Numbered from the stretch's first letter, positions 25,597 through 34,536 are shown. The stretch: 64,000 nt of DNA from Pararhizobium sp. (GCA_030655075.1 JAURWE010000101.1:246427-310426), one strand, 5' to 3'. Numbers and translations: made by a program. The notes: generated from the letters alone by a model not told the origin.

Positions 25597-26387
25597 CCGG
25601 TGCCGCAGAATACCTCGCCGAAAGGCTGAACGGCCTGTCACCACGCTACGGCATCGTGCTCGGCTCGGGGCTGGGTTCGCTGGTCGACAGCGTGCGCGAC
25701 CCCATTCGTATCCCCTATGGCGAGATCCAAGGCTTTCCCGTCAGCGCCGTCTCCGGTCATGCGGGCGAGCTGGTGGCCGGATATCTGGGCAACACGCCTG
25801 TCGTCATGCTGTCCGGCCGGGTTCACTATTACGAGCGCGGCGACGCCAATGCCATGCGCGTGCCGATCGCGGCTTTGAAGGACTTGGGTATCGAAAGCCT
25901 GATCCTCACAAATTCTGCCGGGTCGCTGCGCGAGGATCTGCCGCCGGGCTCGGTGATGCTGATCACCGACCACATCAATTTTTCCGGCAGCAATCCGCTG
26001 ATCGGCGTGGATAGCGATGAGCGTTTTGTCGGCATGACCTCGGCCTATGACGCCGGTCTTTCAAAGCGCATGATGGCCGCTGCGGTGGCCTCCGACATCC
26101 CACTCGGCCAGGGCGTCTACATGTGGTTTTCCGGTCCGAGCTTCGAAACGCCGGCCGAAATCCGCATGGCGCGCATCCTCGGCGCCGATGCCGTCGGCAT
26201 GTCGACCGTGCCGGAGGTCATTCTGGCGCGTTTCTTCGACCTCAGGGTGGCAGCTGCCTCGGTCATCACCAATTTCGGCGCCGGCATGACCGGCGGCGAA
26301 CTCAGCCACCATGAGACCAAGGATATGGCGCCCATCGGCGGCCGGCGGCTTGCGACCATTCTGGCCAACATGATCACAGGCGAATGA
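25593..26387 (+). CDS. punA: purine-nucleoside phosphorylase (trimeric type)
   Basis: A 264-aa enzyme splitting inosine/guanosine and deoxy forms with phosphate into base plus (deoxy)ribose-1-phosphate. Family II (trimeric PNP/MTAP) motifs: GIVLGSGLGSL (phosphate loop), FPVSAVSGHAGELV, VVMLSGRVHYYERG, ILTNSAGSLRE and GVYMWFSGPSFETPAEIRM, followed by ADAVGMSTVPEVILA. Coupled to cdd (ATGA overlap) and followed at 1 base by deoA. Confidence 0.94.
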   Translation: MTGAAEYLAERLNGLSPRYGIVLGSGLGSLVDSVRDPIRIPYGEIQGFPVSAVSGHAGELVAGYLGNTPVVMLSGRVHYYERGDANAMRVPIAALKDLGIESLILTNSAGSLREDLPPGSVMLITDHINFSGSNPLIGVDSDERFVGMTSAYDAGLSKRMMAAAVASDIPLGQGVYMWFSGPSFETPAEIRMARILGADAVGMSTVPEVILARFFDLRVAAASVITNFGAGMTGGELSHHETKDMAPIGGRRLATILANMITGE

Positions 26388-26388
26388 T

Positions 26389-27699
26389 ATGATGGCGCAG
26401 GATATCATCCGCCGTAAGCGTGACGGCGAACCGCTCGGTCCCGACGACATCGGGACCTTCGTCCGGGGCCTCACGGATGGCTCGATCTCGGGCGAACAGG
26501 TTGCAGCCTTTGCCATGGCGGTCTGGTTTCGCGGTATGGACCGGCCGGAAACGGTGGCGCTAACGCTCGCCATGCGCGACAGCGGTGCGGTGCTTGACTG
26601 GAGCGGCATCGACCGGCCGATCGCCGACAAACATTCGACCGGCGGTGTCGGCGACAACGTCTCCCTGATGCTGGCACCGATTGCGGCGGCCTGCGGGCTT
26701 GCCGTTCCGATGATCTCGGGGCGCGGGCTCGGCCACACCGGCGGCACGCTCGACAAACTGCAATCCATACCGGGCTATACGCTCCAGCCGGACGCGGCCC
26801 TGTTCCGCAAGACGGTGATCGATGCCGGATGCGCCATCATCGGCCAGACGGCCGACCTGGCACCCGCAGATCGCCGCCTCTATGCCATCCGGGATGTCAC
26901 GGCAACGGTCGATTCCGTACCGCTGATCACCGCTTCGATCCTGTCGAAAAAGCTGGCAGCCGGACTGCAATCGCTGGTTCTGGATATCAAACTCGGCAGC
27001 GGCGCCTTCATGACCAGCCTTGAGGACGCGACAGCGCTGGCCCGTTCGCTGGTCGATGTGGCCAACGGCGCCGGGGTGCTGACGACAGGGCTGATCACCG
27101 ACATGAACGAGCCGCTGGCCGATGCCGTCGGCAATGCGCTGGAAATCGACAATTGTATTGCCTTCCTGCGTGGTGAAAAGGCCGGATCGCGGCTCGAAGC
27201 CGTGGTCATCTCCTTTGCTGCTGAAATGCTGATGACATCCGGACTGGTGTCCAATCTGGTCGAGGCGCAGACCAGAGCCCGTGCGGTGCTGGCCGGCGGG
27301 CAGGCCGCAGACACCTTCGGCCGTATGGTCCATCTGCTGGGCGGACCTGCGGATTTCATGGAGCGATCCCGTGCCTATCTGGCGAAAGCGCCGGTAACCC
27401 TGCCGGTTCTGGCCGAACGGGCGGGTTATTTGTCTCGTGTGGACGCCCTAGAGATCGGCATGGCCGTCATCAAGCTTGGCGGGGGGCGGTGGCTGGCGAG
27501 TGATACGATCGATCATCGCGTCGGCTTCGATGCGCTTCTGCCGCTCGGAACCAGGGTGGAAAAGGGAGACCGGATCGCCACGGTTCATGCATCCGGGGAT
27601 GATCAAGCGGAGATGGCCAGCGCCCGGCTGGCCGCGCTCTACACAATCAGCGAGGAAGCACCGGCCGAGCGGGCCGTCATCCTCGACCGGATCACTTGA
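26389..27699 (+). CDS. deoA: thymidine phosphorylase
   Basis: A 436-aa enzyme converting thymidine and deoxyuridine to base plus deoxyribose-1-phosphate. Signature region SGRGLGHTGGTLDKLQSIPGY appears near residues 107-127, the phosphate-binding KHSTGGVGDNVS near 82-93 and the conserved LDIKLGSGAFM near 198-208. Two adjacent ATGs (26389, 26392) could start it. It is the last gene of the transporter-cdd-punA-deoA operon and its 3' end overlaps the convergent protease gene by 8 bases. Confidence 0.96.
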   Translation: MMAQDIIRRKRDGEPLGPDDIGTFVRGLTDGSISGEQVAAFAMAVWFRGMDRPETVALTLAMRDSGAVLDWSGIDRPIADKHSTGGVGDNVSLMLAPIAAACGLAVPMISGRGLGHTGGTLDKLQSIPGYTLQPDAALFRKTVIDAGCAIIGQTADLAPADRRLYAIRDVTATVDSVPLITASILSKKLAAGLQSLVLDIKLGSGAFMTSLEDATALARSLVDVANGAGVLTTGLITDMNEPLADAVGNALEIDNCIAFLRGEKAGSRLEAVVISFAAEMLMTSGLVSNLVEAQTRARAVLAGGQAADTFGRMVHLLGGPADFMERSRAYLAKAPVTLPVLAERAGYLSRVDALEIGMAVIKLGGGRWLASDTIDHRVGFDALLPLGTRVEKGDRIATVHASGDDQAEMASARLAALYTISEEAPAERAVILDRIT

Positions 27700-28219
27700 C
27701 CAGCAGCAGCTTGCCGTCTGCCACCTGGTAGGAGGACAGGGTTTTCAGGAAGCTCATGCCGACCAGCGTCGTCGTCAGCGTTCCGTTCCTCAGCACCATG
27801 GCATCGACATCGTGCGCCACGACCGTGCCGATCTCGACCTTGTCGAGTACGACATAGGCCGCCCTGCTTTTGCCGTTCGCCGTGTCGATCTCGTAGCGAA
27901 AATCGAGTTTGGCCGATGAGATGCCGAGCCTGCGCGCCGTCGCTTCGCTGATGGCGATCATGGTGGCGCCGGTATCGACCAGCCCCCGCTCCTTGCGGCC
28001 ATTGATCCTGAAATCCCCGAAGAAGTGACCGCGCTCATCGGCCGTCAGTCTGGTGCCCTTGCCGCCGGCATATTTGGCGGTGTTGACCGCTACAGGCGTT
28101 GTCTTGCGGTTCTCAGAGACAGGATTGTCCGTGCGGTCCAGATAGGTCGAGGCGATGCCGGGAATGAACAGCGCAGCAGCGGCCACTCCACCGGCGATGA
28201 CCAGAATACGTACAAGCAT
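27692..28219 (-). CDS. retropepsin-like aspartic protease, TIGR02281 family
   Basis: A 175-aa protein with an N-terminal membrane/signal segment (about residues 3-25) and a clan AA aspartic protease domain: the catalytic GLVDTGATMIAIS at about 83-95 and the later hydrophobic VGMSFLKTL strand. Such proteins act as homodimers, probably on the periplasmic face. Substrates unknown. It is unrelated to the nucleoside genes around it and converges with deoA. Confidence 0.88.
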   Translation of the reverse strand: MLVRILVIAGGVAAAALFIPGIASTYLDRTDNPVSENRKTTPVAVNTAKYAGGKGTRLTADERGHFFGDFRINGRKERGLVDTGATMIAISEATARRLGISSAKLDFRYEIDTANGKSRAAYVVLDKVEIGTVVAHDVDAMVLRNGTLTTTLVGMSFLKTLSSYQVADGKLLLVK

Positions 28220-28340
28220 GGATCGGCTCCGAACAAGGAAGCATCACCAAAGCACGAAATGGCTAACGGGCAACGAAAAGCCGCCGAAACGCGTGCTTTA
28301 GCGGCCTCAAACCGGCACCGTGGTTAACCGCAGATAAAGG

Positions 28341-28970
28341 TCACTTGGTCCCGTACATCCGGTCGCCGGCGTCGCCGAGGCCCGGCATGATATAGCCCTT
28401 TTCGTTCAGATGGCTGTCGATCGAGGCAGTGAAGATCGGCACGTCGGGGTGCACCGCGTGGAAGTTCCTGATGCCCTCGGGCGCCGCCAACAGGCAGAGG
28501 AAGCGCAAGTTCTTCGCGCCGCGTTCCTTCAGCTTGTCGATGGCGGCAATCGACGAATTGCCGGTCGCCAGCATCGGATCAACGACGATGACCAGTCGTT
28601 CGGCCATGTTTTCCGGCGCCTTGAAATAGTACTCGACCGCTTCCAGCGTTTCATGATCGCGATAGACGCCAACGTGCGAGACGCGGGCGGACGGCACCAG
28701 TTCGAGCATGCCTTCGAGCAGACCATTGCCGGCGCGCAGGATCGAGGCGAAGACGAGCTTCTTGCCTTCGAGAACCGGCGCTTCGATCGTCTGCAGCGGC
28801 GTCTCGATGGTTTCCATCGTCAGTTCGAGGTCGCGGGTCACCTCATAACAAAGCAGCGTCGATATTTCGCGCAGCAGGCGGCGGAACCCGGCCGTAGACG
28901 TTTCCTTTTTCCGCATGATCGTCAGCTTGTGCTGGACCAGCGGATGATTGATGACCGTTACGCCGTCCAT
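28341..28970 (-). CDS. upp: uracil phosphoribosyltransferase
   Basis: A 209-aa salvage enzyme making UMP from uracil and PRPP. Motifs: HPLVQHKLTIMRKKET at the N-terminus, LVFASILRAGNGLLEGM (about 69-85), the PRPP loop VDPMLATGNSS (about 130-140) and the uracil-binding C-terminal PGLGDAGDRMYGTK. GGAAGG lies upstream of the ATG. It uses the uracil released by cdd plus phosphorylase action; it has its own 105-base upstream gap. Confidence 0.97.
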   Translation of the reverse strand: MDGVTVINHPLVQHKLTIMRKKETSTAGFRRLLREISTLLCYEVTRDLELTMETIETPLQTIEAPVLEGKKLVFASILRAGNGLLEGMLELVPSARVSHVGVYRDHETLEAVEYYFKAPENMAERLVIVVDPMLATGNSSIAAIDKLKERGAKNLRFLCLLAAPEGIRNFHAVHPDVPIFTASIDSHLNEKGYIMPGLGDAGDRMYGTK

Positions 28971-29075
28971 GACTGAAAACCTTCCGAAATTTACGTCAAA
29001 CCTATGTGCCGCCTATTTTCACGGAAAGATCGGGCGTCGCAAGTCCGCAGCGCGGTTTTGTCCCGTCATCCCGCT

Positions 29076-30044
29076 TTAAAGCGCAGCCAGAAGCCGCTGG
29101 CGCACGGGCTCTTCGACGAAAGCCGCCTCGATCGCCGTGCGTGTCATCGCGTTGATGGCATCGTCGTCAAAACCCATGACCTGGGCGGCGATCTCGTATT
29201 CCTGGGCGAGCGACGTGTGGAAAAATGGCGGATCGTCGGAATTGAGTGTGACGCGCACGCCAGCCGCGACCAGTGCCGGTAGAGGATGCGACGGGAAATC
29301 CTTGAACACCTGCAGGGAGATATTCGATCCGGGACATGTTTCGAGCACGACACCTTGATCGGCGATGCGTCGGACGAGATCCATGTCCTCGATGGCGCGA
29401 ACACCATGGCTGATGCGGCTCGGGCGCACATGATCAAGCGCATCGCGGACGCTGAAGGCGCCCGACAGTTCGCCCGCATGAATGGTGATGCCGAGGCCGG
29501 CATCGCGGGCAATATCGAAGGCGCGGGAAAAGTCGGCGACCTTGCCCATGCGCTCTTCGCCAGCCAGATTGAAGCCGGTCACCAGCGGGTGCGCGCGCTT
29601 AGCGGCGAACTCTGCCGTTTTTACGCAAGACTCCGGCCCCAGATGGCGGATTCCCGTGATGAGCATGCGCGCTTCGATGCCGGTCGCCGCTTTGGCGGCC
29701 TTCATTCCGCCAGCAAGACCGGTGAGATAGGCATCGGCGCCGAGGCCGATCGTGTTGCCATGATCGGGCGAAACGATAATTTCGCTATAGATCGTCCCGG
29801 CGTCCGCCAGTTCCCGCAGATAGGTTTCGGCCAGCAGCGCATAGTCGTCTTCCGTGCGGAACAACGAGGCAATGGCATCATAGCAGCGCACGAAGCTGGT
29901 AAAATCGTGCCAGACATAGCGGCCGTCCTCAATATAGCCCGTTGTATCGATGCCATATTTTTCGGCCTGCGCCAAAGCCAGTGCGGGCGGCGTCGCGCCC
30001 TCGATGTGGCAGTGCAATTCCGCTTTTTTCAGATGATGTGTCAC
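29076..30044 (-). CDS. add: adenosine deaminase
   Basis: A 322-aa zinc enzyme deaminating adenosine and deoxyadenosine. Metal and catalytic residues: KAELHCHIEGA (HxH, residues about 8-18), TIHAGELSG (His/Glu, about 186-194), SRISHGVRAI (about 211) and LNSDDPPFF (Asp pair, about 268). The start overlaps the deoB stop by 4 bases, so the two are co-translated. Product inosine would feed the purine phosphorylase encoded 3 kb away. Confidence 0.96.
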   Translation of the reverse strand: MTHHLKKAELHCHIEGATPPALALAQAEKYGIDTTGYIEDGRYVWHDFTSFVRCYDAIASLFRTEDDYALLAETYLRELADAGTIYSEIIVSPDHGNTIGLGADAYLTGLAGGMKAAKAATGIEARMLITGIRHLGPESCVKTAEFAAKRAHPLVTGFNLAGEERMGKVADFSRAFDIARDAGLGITIHAGELSGAFSVRDALDHVRPSRISHGVRAIEDMDLVRRIADQGVVLETCPGSNISLQVFKDFPSHPLPALVAAGVRVTLNSDDPPFFHTSLAQEYEIAAQVMGFDDDAINAMTRTAIEAAFVEEPVRQRLLAAL

Positions 30045-31261
30045 AGGAAACTCTTTCCATGAAGGCCGGGCGCTATGCCGAGATGCTGGGCGATGCTTTC
30101 GCCGATATCGGCAAACGTGTCGCGGACGCCGACCGAGCGGGCGCGGACATTCGGTCCGAAAGCAAGAATGGGGATGCGCTCGCGGGTGTGGTCGGTTCCG
30201 CGCCAGGTCGGATCGCAGCCATGATCGGCCGTCAGGATCACCATGTCGCCGCGCTGCAGCTTGCGGTCGACATCCGGGAGCCGCCGGTCGAAGGCCTCGA
30301 GTGCTGCGGCGTAGCCGGGCACATCGCGACGGTGGCCGTAGAGCATGTCGAAATCGACGAAATTGGTGAACACCAGTTCCCCGTCTTTGGTCTTGTCCAT
30401 GACCGAGAGTGTCGCATCAAACAGCGCTTCATTGCCGTTGGCCTTGGTGGTGGTGCCAATCCCCTGGTGCGCAAAGATATCGGCGATCTTGCCGACCGCA
30501 TGCACCGTGCGCGTAGCAGCCGCCAGGCGGTCGAGAAGGGTCGGTTCCGGCGGCAGCACGGAATAATCGCGGCGATTGCCGGTCCGGGTGAAGTCCGCAG
30601 CATGGCGGCCGATAAACGGCCGGGCAATGACACGGCCGATATTATAGTCATTGAGCAACCTCCGCACGGTCTGGCAGAGTTCCAGAAGCCGTTCGAGGCC
30701 GAAGCTTTCCTCGTGCGCGGCGATCTGAAAGACGGAATCGGTGGACGTATAGCAGATCGGCCTGCCGCTCCGCATATGCTCCTCGCCATAGCGCGAAATG
30801 ATCTCAGTGCCGGAGGCATGGCAGTTTCCCAGAATGCCGGGAACATCGCCTTCACGGCATATGGCCTCGACCAGTTCTGGTGGGAAGGCATCACCGTCCG
30901 TGGGGAAATAGCCCCAGTCGAACCTGACGGGCGTGCCGGCGATCTCCCAATGGCCCGACGGCGTATCTTTGCCGCGCGAGACTTCGCTTGCCGCGCCATG
31001 CAGGCCGAAAACCCGCTCCGGTCGCTGCATGCCCACGGGCATGGCGCCGCATGCCATCTGCGCGGCGTTCAACAGGCCGAGCGAGGCCATGTTCGGCAAT
31101 GCCAGCTGGCCTTGCCGAACACCGGCGCGATCCGCCGCTCCGGCGGCGCAGAACTCGGCAATATGACCGAGTGTATTGGCGCCGGCATCACCGAAATCGG
31201 CAGCGTCGGGAGCACCGCCGATGCCAAAGGAATCCAGTACGAAAAGGAAGACACGCGCCAT
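30041..31261 (-). CDS. deoB: phosphopentomutase
   Basis: A 406-aa enzyme of the alkaline phosphatase superfamily interconverting (deoxy)ribose-1- and -5-phosphate, the step after the nucleoside phosphorylases. N-terminal metal/substrate motif LDSFGIGGAPDAADFGDAGANT, later GDMVILTADHGCDPTWRGTDHTRE with the conserved Asp/His metal ligands. GGAGG lies 5 bases before the ATG at 31261; the in-frame 11-codon extension to 31294 has no support. Co-operonic with add. Confidence 0.96.
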   Translation of the reverse strand: MARVFLFVLDSFGIGGAPDAADFGDAGANTLGHIAEFCAAGAADRAGVRQGQLALPNMASLGLLNAAQMACGAMPVGMQRPERVFGLHGAASEVSRGKDTPSGHWEIAGTPVRFDWGYFPTDGDAFPPELVEAICREGDVPGILGNCHASGTEIISRYGEEHMRSGRPICYTSTDSVFQIAAHEESFGLERLLELCQTVRRLLNDYNIGRVIARPFIGRHAADFTRTGNRRDYSVLPPEPTLLDRLAAATRTVHAVGKIADIFAHQGIGTTTKANGNEALFDATLSVMDKTKDGELVFTNFVDFDMLYGHRRDVPGYAAALEAFDRRLPDVDRKLQRGDMVILTADHGCDPTWRGTDHTRERIPILAFGPNVRARSVGVRDTFADIGESIAQHLGIAPGLHGKSFL

Positions 31262-31393
31262 TTTTCCTCCCGGCAAACTCTTGCTGCCCAGCAAGCCGGC
31301 TCACCGGCGTTTCCTGGCGGCATTGCGCAAAGACCTACCGGCGTTGTCGGGGGGCCTGCGGCACACGCAGCGGTCTAGCGCAGTTTGGGAAGA

Positions 31394-31987
31394 TCAGCAA
31401 TTCGAGCAGGCGATGTCATCACCGATACGCTGACGGTAGTAGTATGTCTTCGACAGGTTGATCGTCTTGGCGCTGGATGGTGCGAGACCGGGAGCGAAAA
31501 GAAGGAGCTGGTGTGGCACGACCAGTTCCGTACGCACCACGAACCCGCCCACAGACACAAGCTCAGCGGGCACGGTCGTTGGCGAATTTTTGGTGTAGGG
31601 AGTACTGCCCGTCTCATCGCGGGACCATGCGACGGTGGCGGCGCCTCCGACAATAACCTTGATGCCTGTTATCTTCAGCTTCATTTGCGAGGCATCATAG
31701 GGCGAGATGATGCTGCGCGCGACATCGTCCATCGTATCGAGCTCTTCCTTGGTCGTCTGGCTGCCCTGCGTAACAAGATCGGCGACAGCACTCGATGCAC
31801 GGGCAACCTTGCGCGCGACACTAAAGCCCGTGGAAATCTCGAAGGACCCGATATAGACCATGAGAAGTACGGGAGCGATAATTGCAAACTCGACGGCACC
31901 GACACCGCGCTGGTCAGCAGCGAACCTTTTGAAGATCCGGCCGAAATGGGCCAGCTTCTGAACTGTTTGTTGGGAAAAGCCTGTCAT
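31394..31987 (-). CDS. TadE-like pseudopilin 1
   Basis: A 197-aa Flp-pilus minor pilin candidate. A basic N-terminus is followed by RGVGAVEFAIIAPVLLMVYIG (about 27-47), the TadE motif with G/AxxxEFA prepilin-peptidase-like site and a single membrane helix, then an extracellular domain with two C-terminal cysteines (CSNC). It is downstream of the second TadE-like gene by 35 bases and opposite in orientation to the main tad operon. Confidence 0.87.
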   Translation of the reverse strand: MTGFSQQTVQKLAHFGRIFKRFAADQRGVGAVEFAIIAPVLLMVYIGSFEISTGFSVARKVARASSAVADLVTQGSQTTKEELDTMDDVARSIISPYDASQMKLKITGIKVIVGGAATVAWSRDETGSTPYTKNSPTTVPAELVSVGGFVVRTELVVPHQLLLFAPGLAPSSAKTINLSKTYYYRQRIGDDIACSNC

Positions 31988-32022
31988 GTTGCCTCTCGTG
32001 CGGATGGCCGCATAGCCACGTC

Positions 32023-32652
32023 TTACGGATAATTTTCGATACGGAATGCGTTTGTAGCGACGATAAGATAGTCCGTCGGCACCGTTTTTCCGGCTGGGCG
32101 AAGGTTTGTCACGTAGGGACGGATCAGATCGGTAATGATCTGCCAGCGATAATAGATTCGGACCACATTGATGGTTCCCGGACCGCCAGGCGCATAACTG
32201 AAGCCCGTATCGTTCAGATCCACGTACGGCTTGGTGCCTTTCAGAGGGATACCCACTGGAATGGCTGCAAAGCTAGAATAGCTTTTAACGTCGATATAAA
32301 GCTTATCTTTTTCGCATGGAAGCATGATGGCGATTTCATCGCACACCATCTTGCGAAACTCCGCCTCTGTCTTGGAGGTTGAGCGGCCTGCAATATTGCT
32401 GATCTCGCCGGTTCTGAGTTTGCGCGACAGTGTGTCGCCGGCATTTGCAAGGAGTTGCTCGCCAGTAAGGGCCGCAAACGTTTCGAGCGATGCAAAGATG
32501 ATCATGAAAAATGGAATGGAGAGAATCGCAAACTCAATGGCGGTGGCACCGCTTCGGTCTTTCCCAAACCTGCACCAACTCCATCGGCGAGAGCGCGCAC
32601 CTGAACCTGCTGTAGAGTTTTGAACCGTTTTGGACGCTGTCTGGCTTGTCAT
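32023..32652 (-). CDS. TadE-like pseudopilin 2
   Basis: A 209-aa TadE/TadF-type protein: basic N-terminus (about 20-33), then DRSGATAIEFAILSIPFFMIIFA (about 33-55) with the EFA motif after SGATAI, almost identical to the Flp pilin processing region SGATAIEY. The rest is an extracytoplasmic domain with a Cys pair near 102-112. Likely primes or caps the pilus and is processed by CpaA. Confidence 0.87.
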   Translation of the reverse strand: MTSQTASKTVQNSTAGSGARSRRWSWCRFGKDRSGATAIEFAILSIPFFMIIFASLETFAALTGEQLLANAGDTLSRKLRTGEISNIAGRSTSKTEAEFRKMVCDEIAIMLPCEKDKLYIDVKSYSSFAAIPVGIPLKGTKPYVDLNDTGFSYAPGGPGTINVVRIYYRWQIITDLIRPYVTNLRPAGKTVPTDYLIVATNAFRIENYP

Positions 32653-32784
32653 AAGCAGATTCCGTTTATCATCTTCACAAACGGCAATGTACGCAGCGAC
32701 TGTTTACATTTCGTATGCATCTAACGAAACAATTCGAAATGAAACGCTCACCAATTCGTAATACTTTCGATCAGGCGCGCAGCA

Positions 32785-33207
32785 TCAGGGAGCGGCTTTC
32801 CGTTCCGTATGTTGCTCACAGTTGGGCGTGCACGATAGGACCGAGCGCTCCGTCTCGCGATAAACGCGAACGGTGTTGCCCTCATCGATGGAAACGAGAA
32901 TGCGGTCATCTATAATGGCATTGCCGTCGAGATCGAGAATGACGAGGTTCGTGGTTCCGAAGCTGCGACCCGTGATGACGATGGTCTTTGAATCGGCGAC
33001 TGTGGCATCCGCGACGTCGGAATTGCCGATGATCACCTTGCTGACCGGCCTGTCGAGCTTAAGCACGCGCGCGTGATCCATAAACACGCGCATGATGTCG
33101 TCATCTTCGGCCTCGACCGGGCCAACTGCGGCGATGCCCGCCATTACTGCAACGGCAAAGGCGGCAGACAGTCGGCCGAATCCGAAATAGTTATTCTGGG
33201 AGCGCAT
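32785..33207 (-). CDS. pilus assembly protein, secretin N-terminal-domain type
   Basis: A 140-aa secreted protein: signal peptide (cleavage near VGPVEA|EDD), then one copy of the T2SS/T3SS secretin N-terminal domain (VLKLDRPVSKVIIGNSDVADATV ... GRSFGTTNLVILDLDGNAI), clearly related to the N-terminus of CpaC in this locus (LNKAVVIDLPADAHDILVADPERADAV ... GKSVGQTNIFVFGPNGEEI). A short C-terminal SCTPNCEQ adds a cysteine pair. AGGAAA lies upstream of the chosen ATG. A periplasmic partner of the secretin is inferred. Confidence 0.85.
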   Translation of the reverse strand: MRSQNNYFGFGRLSAAFAVAVMAGIAAVGPVEAEDDDIMRVFMDHARVLKLDRPVSKVIIGNSDVADATVADSKTIVITGRSFGTTNLVILDLDGNAIIDDRILVSIDEGNTVRVYRETERSVLSCTPNCEQHTERKAAP

Positions 33208-33623
33208 CGCGTTTTCCTGGCACAGCTTTTCACAGAGCATCCCCGGTAATGGTGAATGAAGTATTAACAAGCCCTAAAAAGCATCTCCAGCCAGAGGAGC
33301 CAGAGGACATTTGGTTCCGGGCGTCCGCTCATCCTGCCTGATTCCGCTACAGATTTGTCAAGGGGTCACTGCATGGTGTTCCACTCTGTATGAATAGAAG
33401 AACGCAGGAATGGCCGTTAGCCAACCTAAATCCACGCGCCATTCAGATTTTAGACGATCTCTTTCCGATATATTTACTACGGTAAGGGTATGAACCTGTT
33501 CAGCTTTTGGTAACCAGCTTCATTAAGGCGATGGCAATGGGCGCTCTGTAGGTTGCAGACATCCGAACAACGGAAACAGTTGGCGGACGTGCTGAACAAC
33601 AACTGATATTTAGGAGAATGACC
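33208..33623. promoter_or_regulatory. 416-base divergent regulatory region of the pilus locus
   Basis: An AT-richer, gene-free stretch between the minus-strand secretin-N-domain gene and flp. It holds GGTAACCA-TTCATTAA at 33509-33526, repeated upstream of cpaA (33909-33927), and a good ribosome site TAGGAG at 33611-33616. No ORF or RNA gene was recognised in it. Confidence 0.55.
33509..33526. promoter_or_regulatory. GGTAACCA-TTCATTAA motif upstream of flp
   Basis: GGTAACCA followed after 2 bases by TTCATTAA, about 100 bases before the Flp start. The copy at 33909-33927 differs by one extra spacer base. The complement contains TTAATGAA and GGTTACC, loosely like CtrA half-sites but not a match to the TTAA-N7-TTAA consensus. 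Confidence 0.4.
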
Positions 33624-33797
33624 ATGACCAAGATTTTCGCCCGTCTGATGAAAGATGAATCCGGCGCGACAGCTATCGAATACGGCCTGATTGCCGCTCT
33701 CATCTCCGTTGCCCTTATCGCTGGTGCAACGACCCTGGGTACTGCACTGAACACGCAGTTCACCAACCTCGGTGGCAAGCTTACTCTGAAGCCTTAA
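33624..33797 (+). CDS. pilA: Flp/PilA-type major pilin
   Basis: A 57-aa Flp (type IVb) pilin: MTKIFARLMKDESG leader, then GATAIEYGLIAALISVALIAGA, whose G|A junction followed by the Glu at +5 and Tyr at +6 is the CpaA cleavage site, then a short hydrophilic tail. AGGAG is 7 bases before the ATG at 33624 (an ATG 6 bases earlier is too close). It is too short for many gene finders. It is followed by a terminator, so it is transcribed more than the assembly genes downstream. Confidence 0.95.
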   Translation: MTKIFARLMKDESGATAIEYGLIAALISVALIAGATTLGTALNTQFTNLGGKLTLKP

Positions 33798-33815
33798 GTT
33801 TCAGAAATACAGACC

Positions 33816-33848
33816 AAGGCTGCCTCTGGAGACAGGGCAGCCTTTTTT
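33816..33848 (+). terminator. terminator after the Flp pilin gene
   Basis: A perfect 9-bp stem AAGGCTGCC/GGCAGCCTT (33816-33824, 33836-33844) leads into a T-run (33843-33848). Confidence 0.88.
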
Positions 33849-33908
33849 GTTTCTAGCTGGCCGAACTCTCAATGATATCAGACGATAATAGATGGACGTT
33901 CGGCGTTC

Positions 33909-33927
33909 GGTAACCAAATTTCATTAA
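33909..33927. promoter_or_regulatory. GGTAACCA-TTCATTAA motif upstream of cpaA
   Basis: Second copy of the motif at 33509-33526, 37 bases before the cpaA start and just after the flp terminator, suggesting that flp and cpaA have separate but co-regulated promoters. Confidence 0.4.
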
Positions 33928-33963
33928 ACTGGCTGCATAAACCGCAAACCGTTGGAGATAATC

Positions 33964-34476
33964 ATGGCTGGCGCCGCAATTTTCGTGATTTTCCCGCTTT
34001 GCCTTGCGGTCGCAGCTTTCTCTGATCTCTTCACCATGACCATACCCAATCGCATACCGGCCATTCTTATGGGATCATTTTTTCTGGTCGCACCGCTTGC
34101 AGGTCTGGATTTAACTGCGATCGGCGTGCATCTATTTGCCGGCCTTGTCGTCTTCACGATTTGCTTCATACTTTTCGGCATGAACATCATGGGCGGTGGC
34201 GATGCCAAATTGCTGGCTGCCAGTGCCCTTTGGTTCGGCTGGGATATTTCCCTGTTTGAATACGTAATCTATGTCTCGTTTCTTGGCGGCGTCCTGACGG
34301 TCGGCATTCTCGCGCTGCGCGCGCATACAGACAGTATCATAGCATCCGGCCTTCCAATCCCCGGCCACCTGCTAACCGAGAAGAAAGTTCCCTACGGCAT
34401 CTCCATCGGTCTGGCAGCATTCCTGGCATATCCAACCTCGCCAATGATGAAATTAGCATTCTCTCATCTGCTATAG
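33964..34476 (+). CDS. cpaA: prepilin peptidase CpaA/TadV
   Basis: A 170-aa inner-membrane aspartic protease that removes the leader of the Flp pilin and pseudopilins. It lacks the methyltransferase half, as in other TadV/CpaA proteins. The two catalytic aspartates lie in FSDLFTMTIPN (about residues 20-30) and MGGGDAKLL (about 78-86); six or so hydrophobic segments. GGAG stands 7 bases before the ATG. Confidence 0.93.
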   Translation: MAGAAIFVIFPLCLAVAAFSDLFTMTIPNRIPAILMGSFFLVAPLAGLDLTAIGVHLFAGLVVFTICFILFGMNIMGGGDAKLLAASALWFGWDISLFEYVIYVSFLGGVLTVGILALRAHTDSIIASGLPIPGHLLTEKKVPYGISIGLAAFLAYPTSPMMKLAFSHLL

Positions 34477-34536
34477 GTGCGCGAATTAAGGTTTGCACTC
34501 GAAAATGATTTATTAACTACGATTGCAAGAACTTTA

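Noticed and set aside
28249..28299. Inverted repeat AAAGCACG...CGTGCTTT after upp
   Set aside because: Loop of 35 bases is long and no T-run follows; not a convincing terminator or operator.
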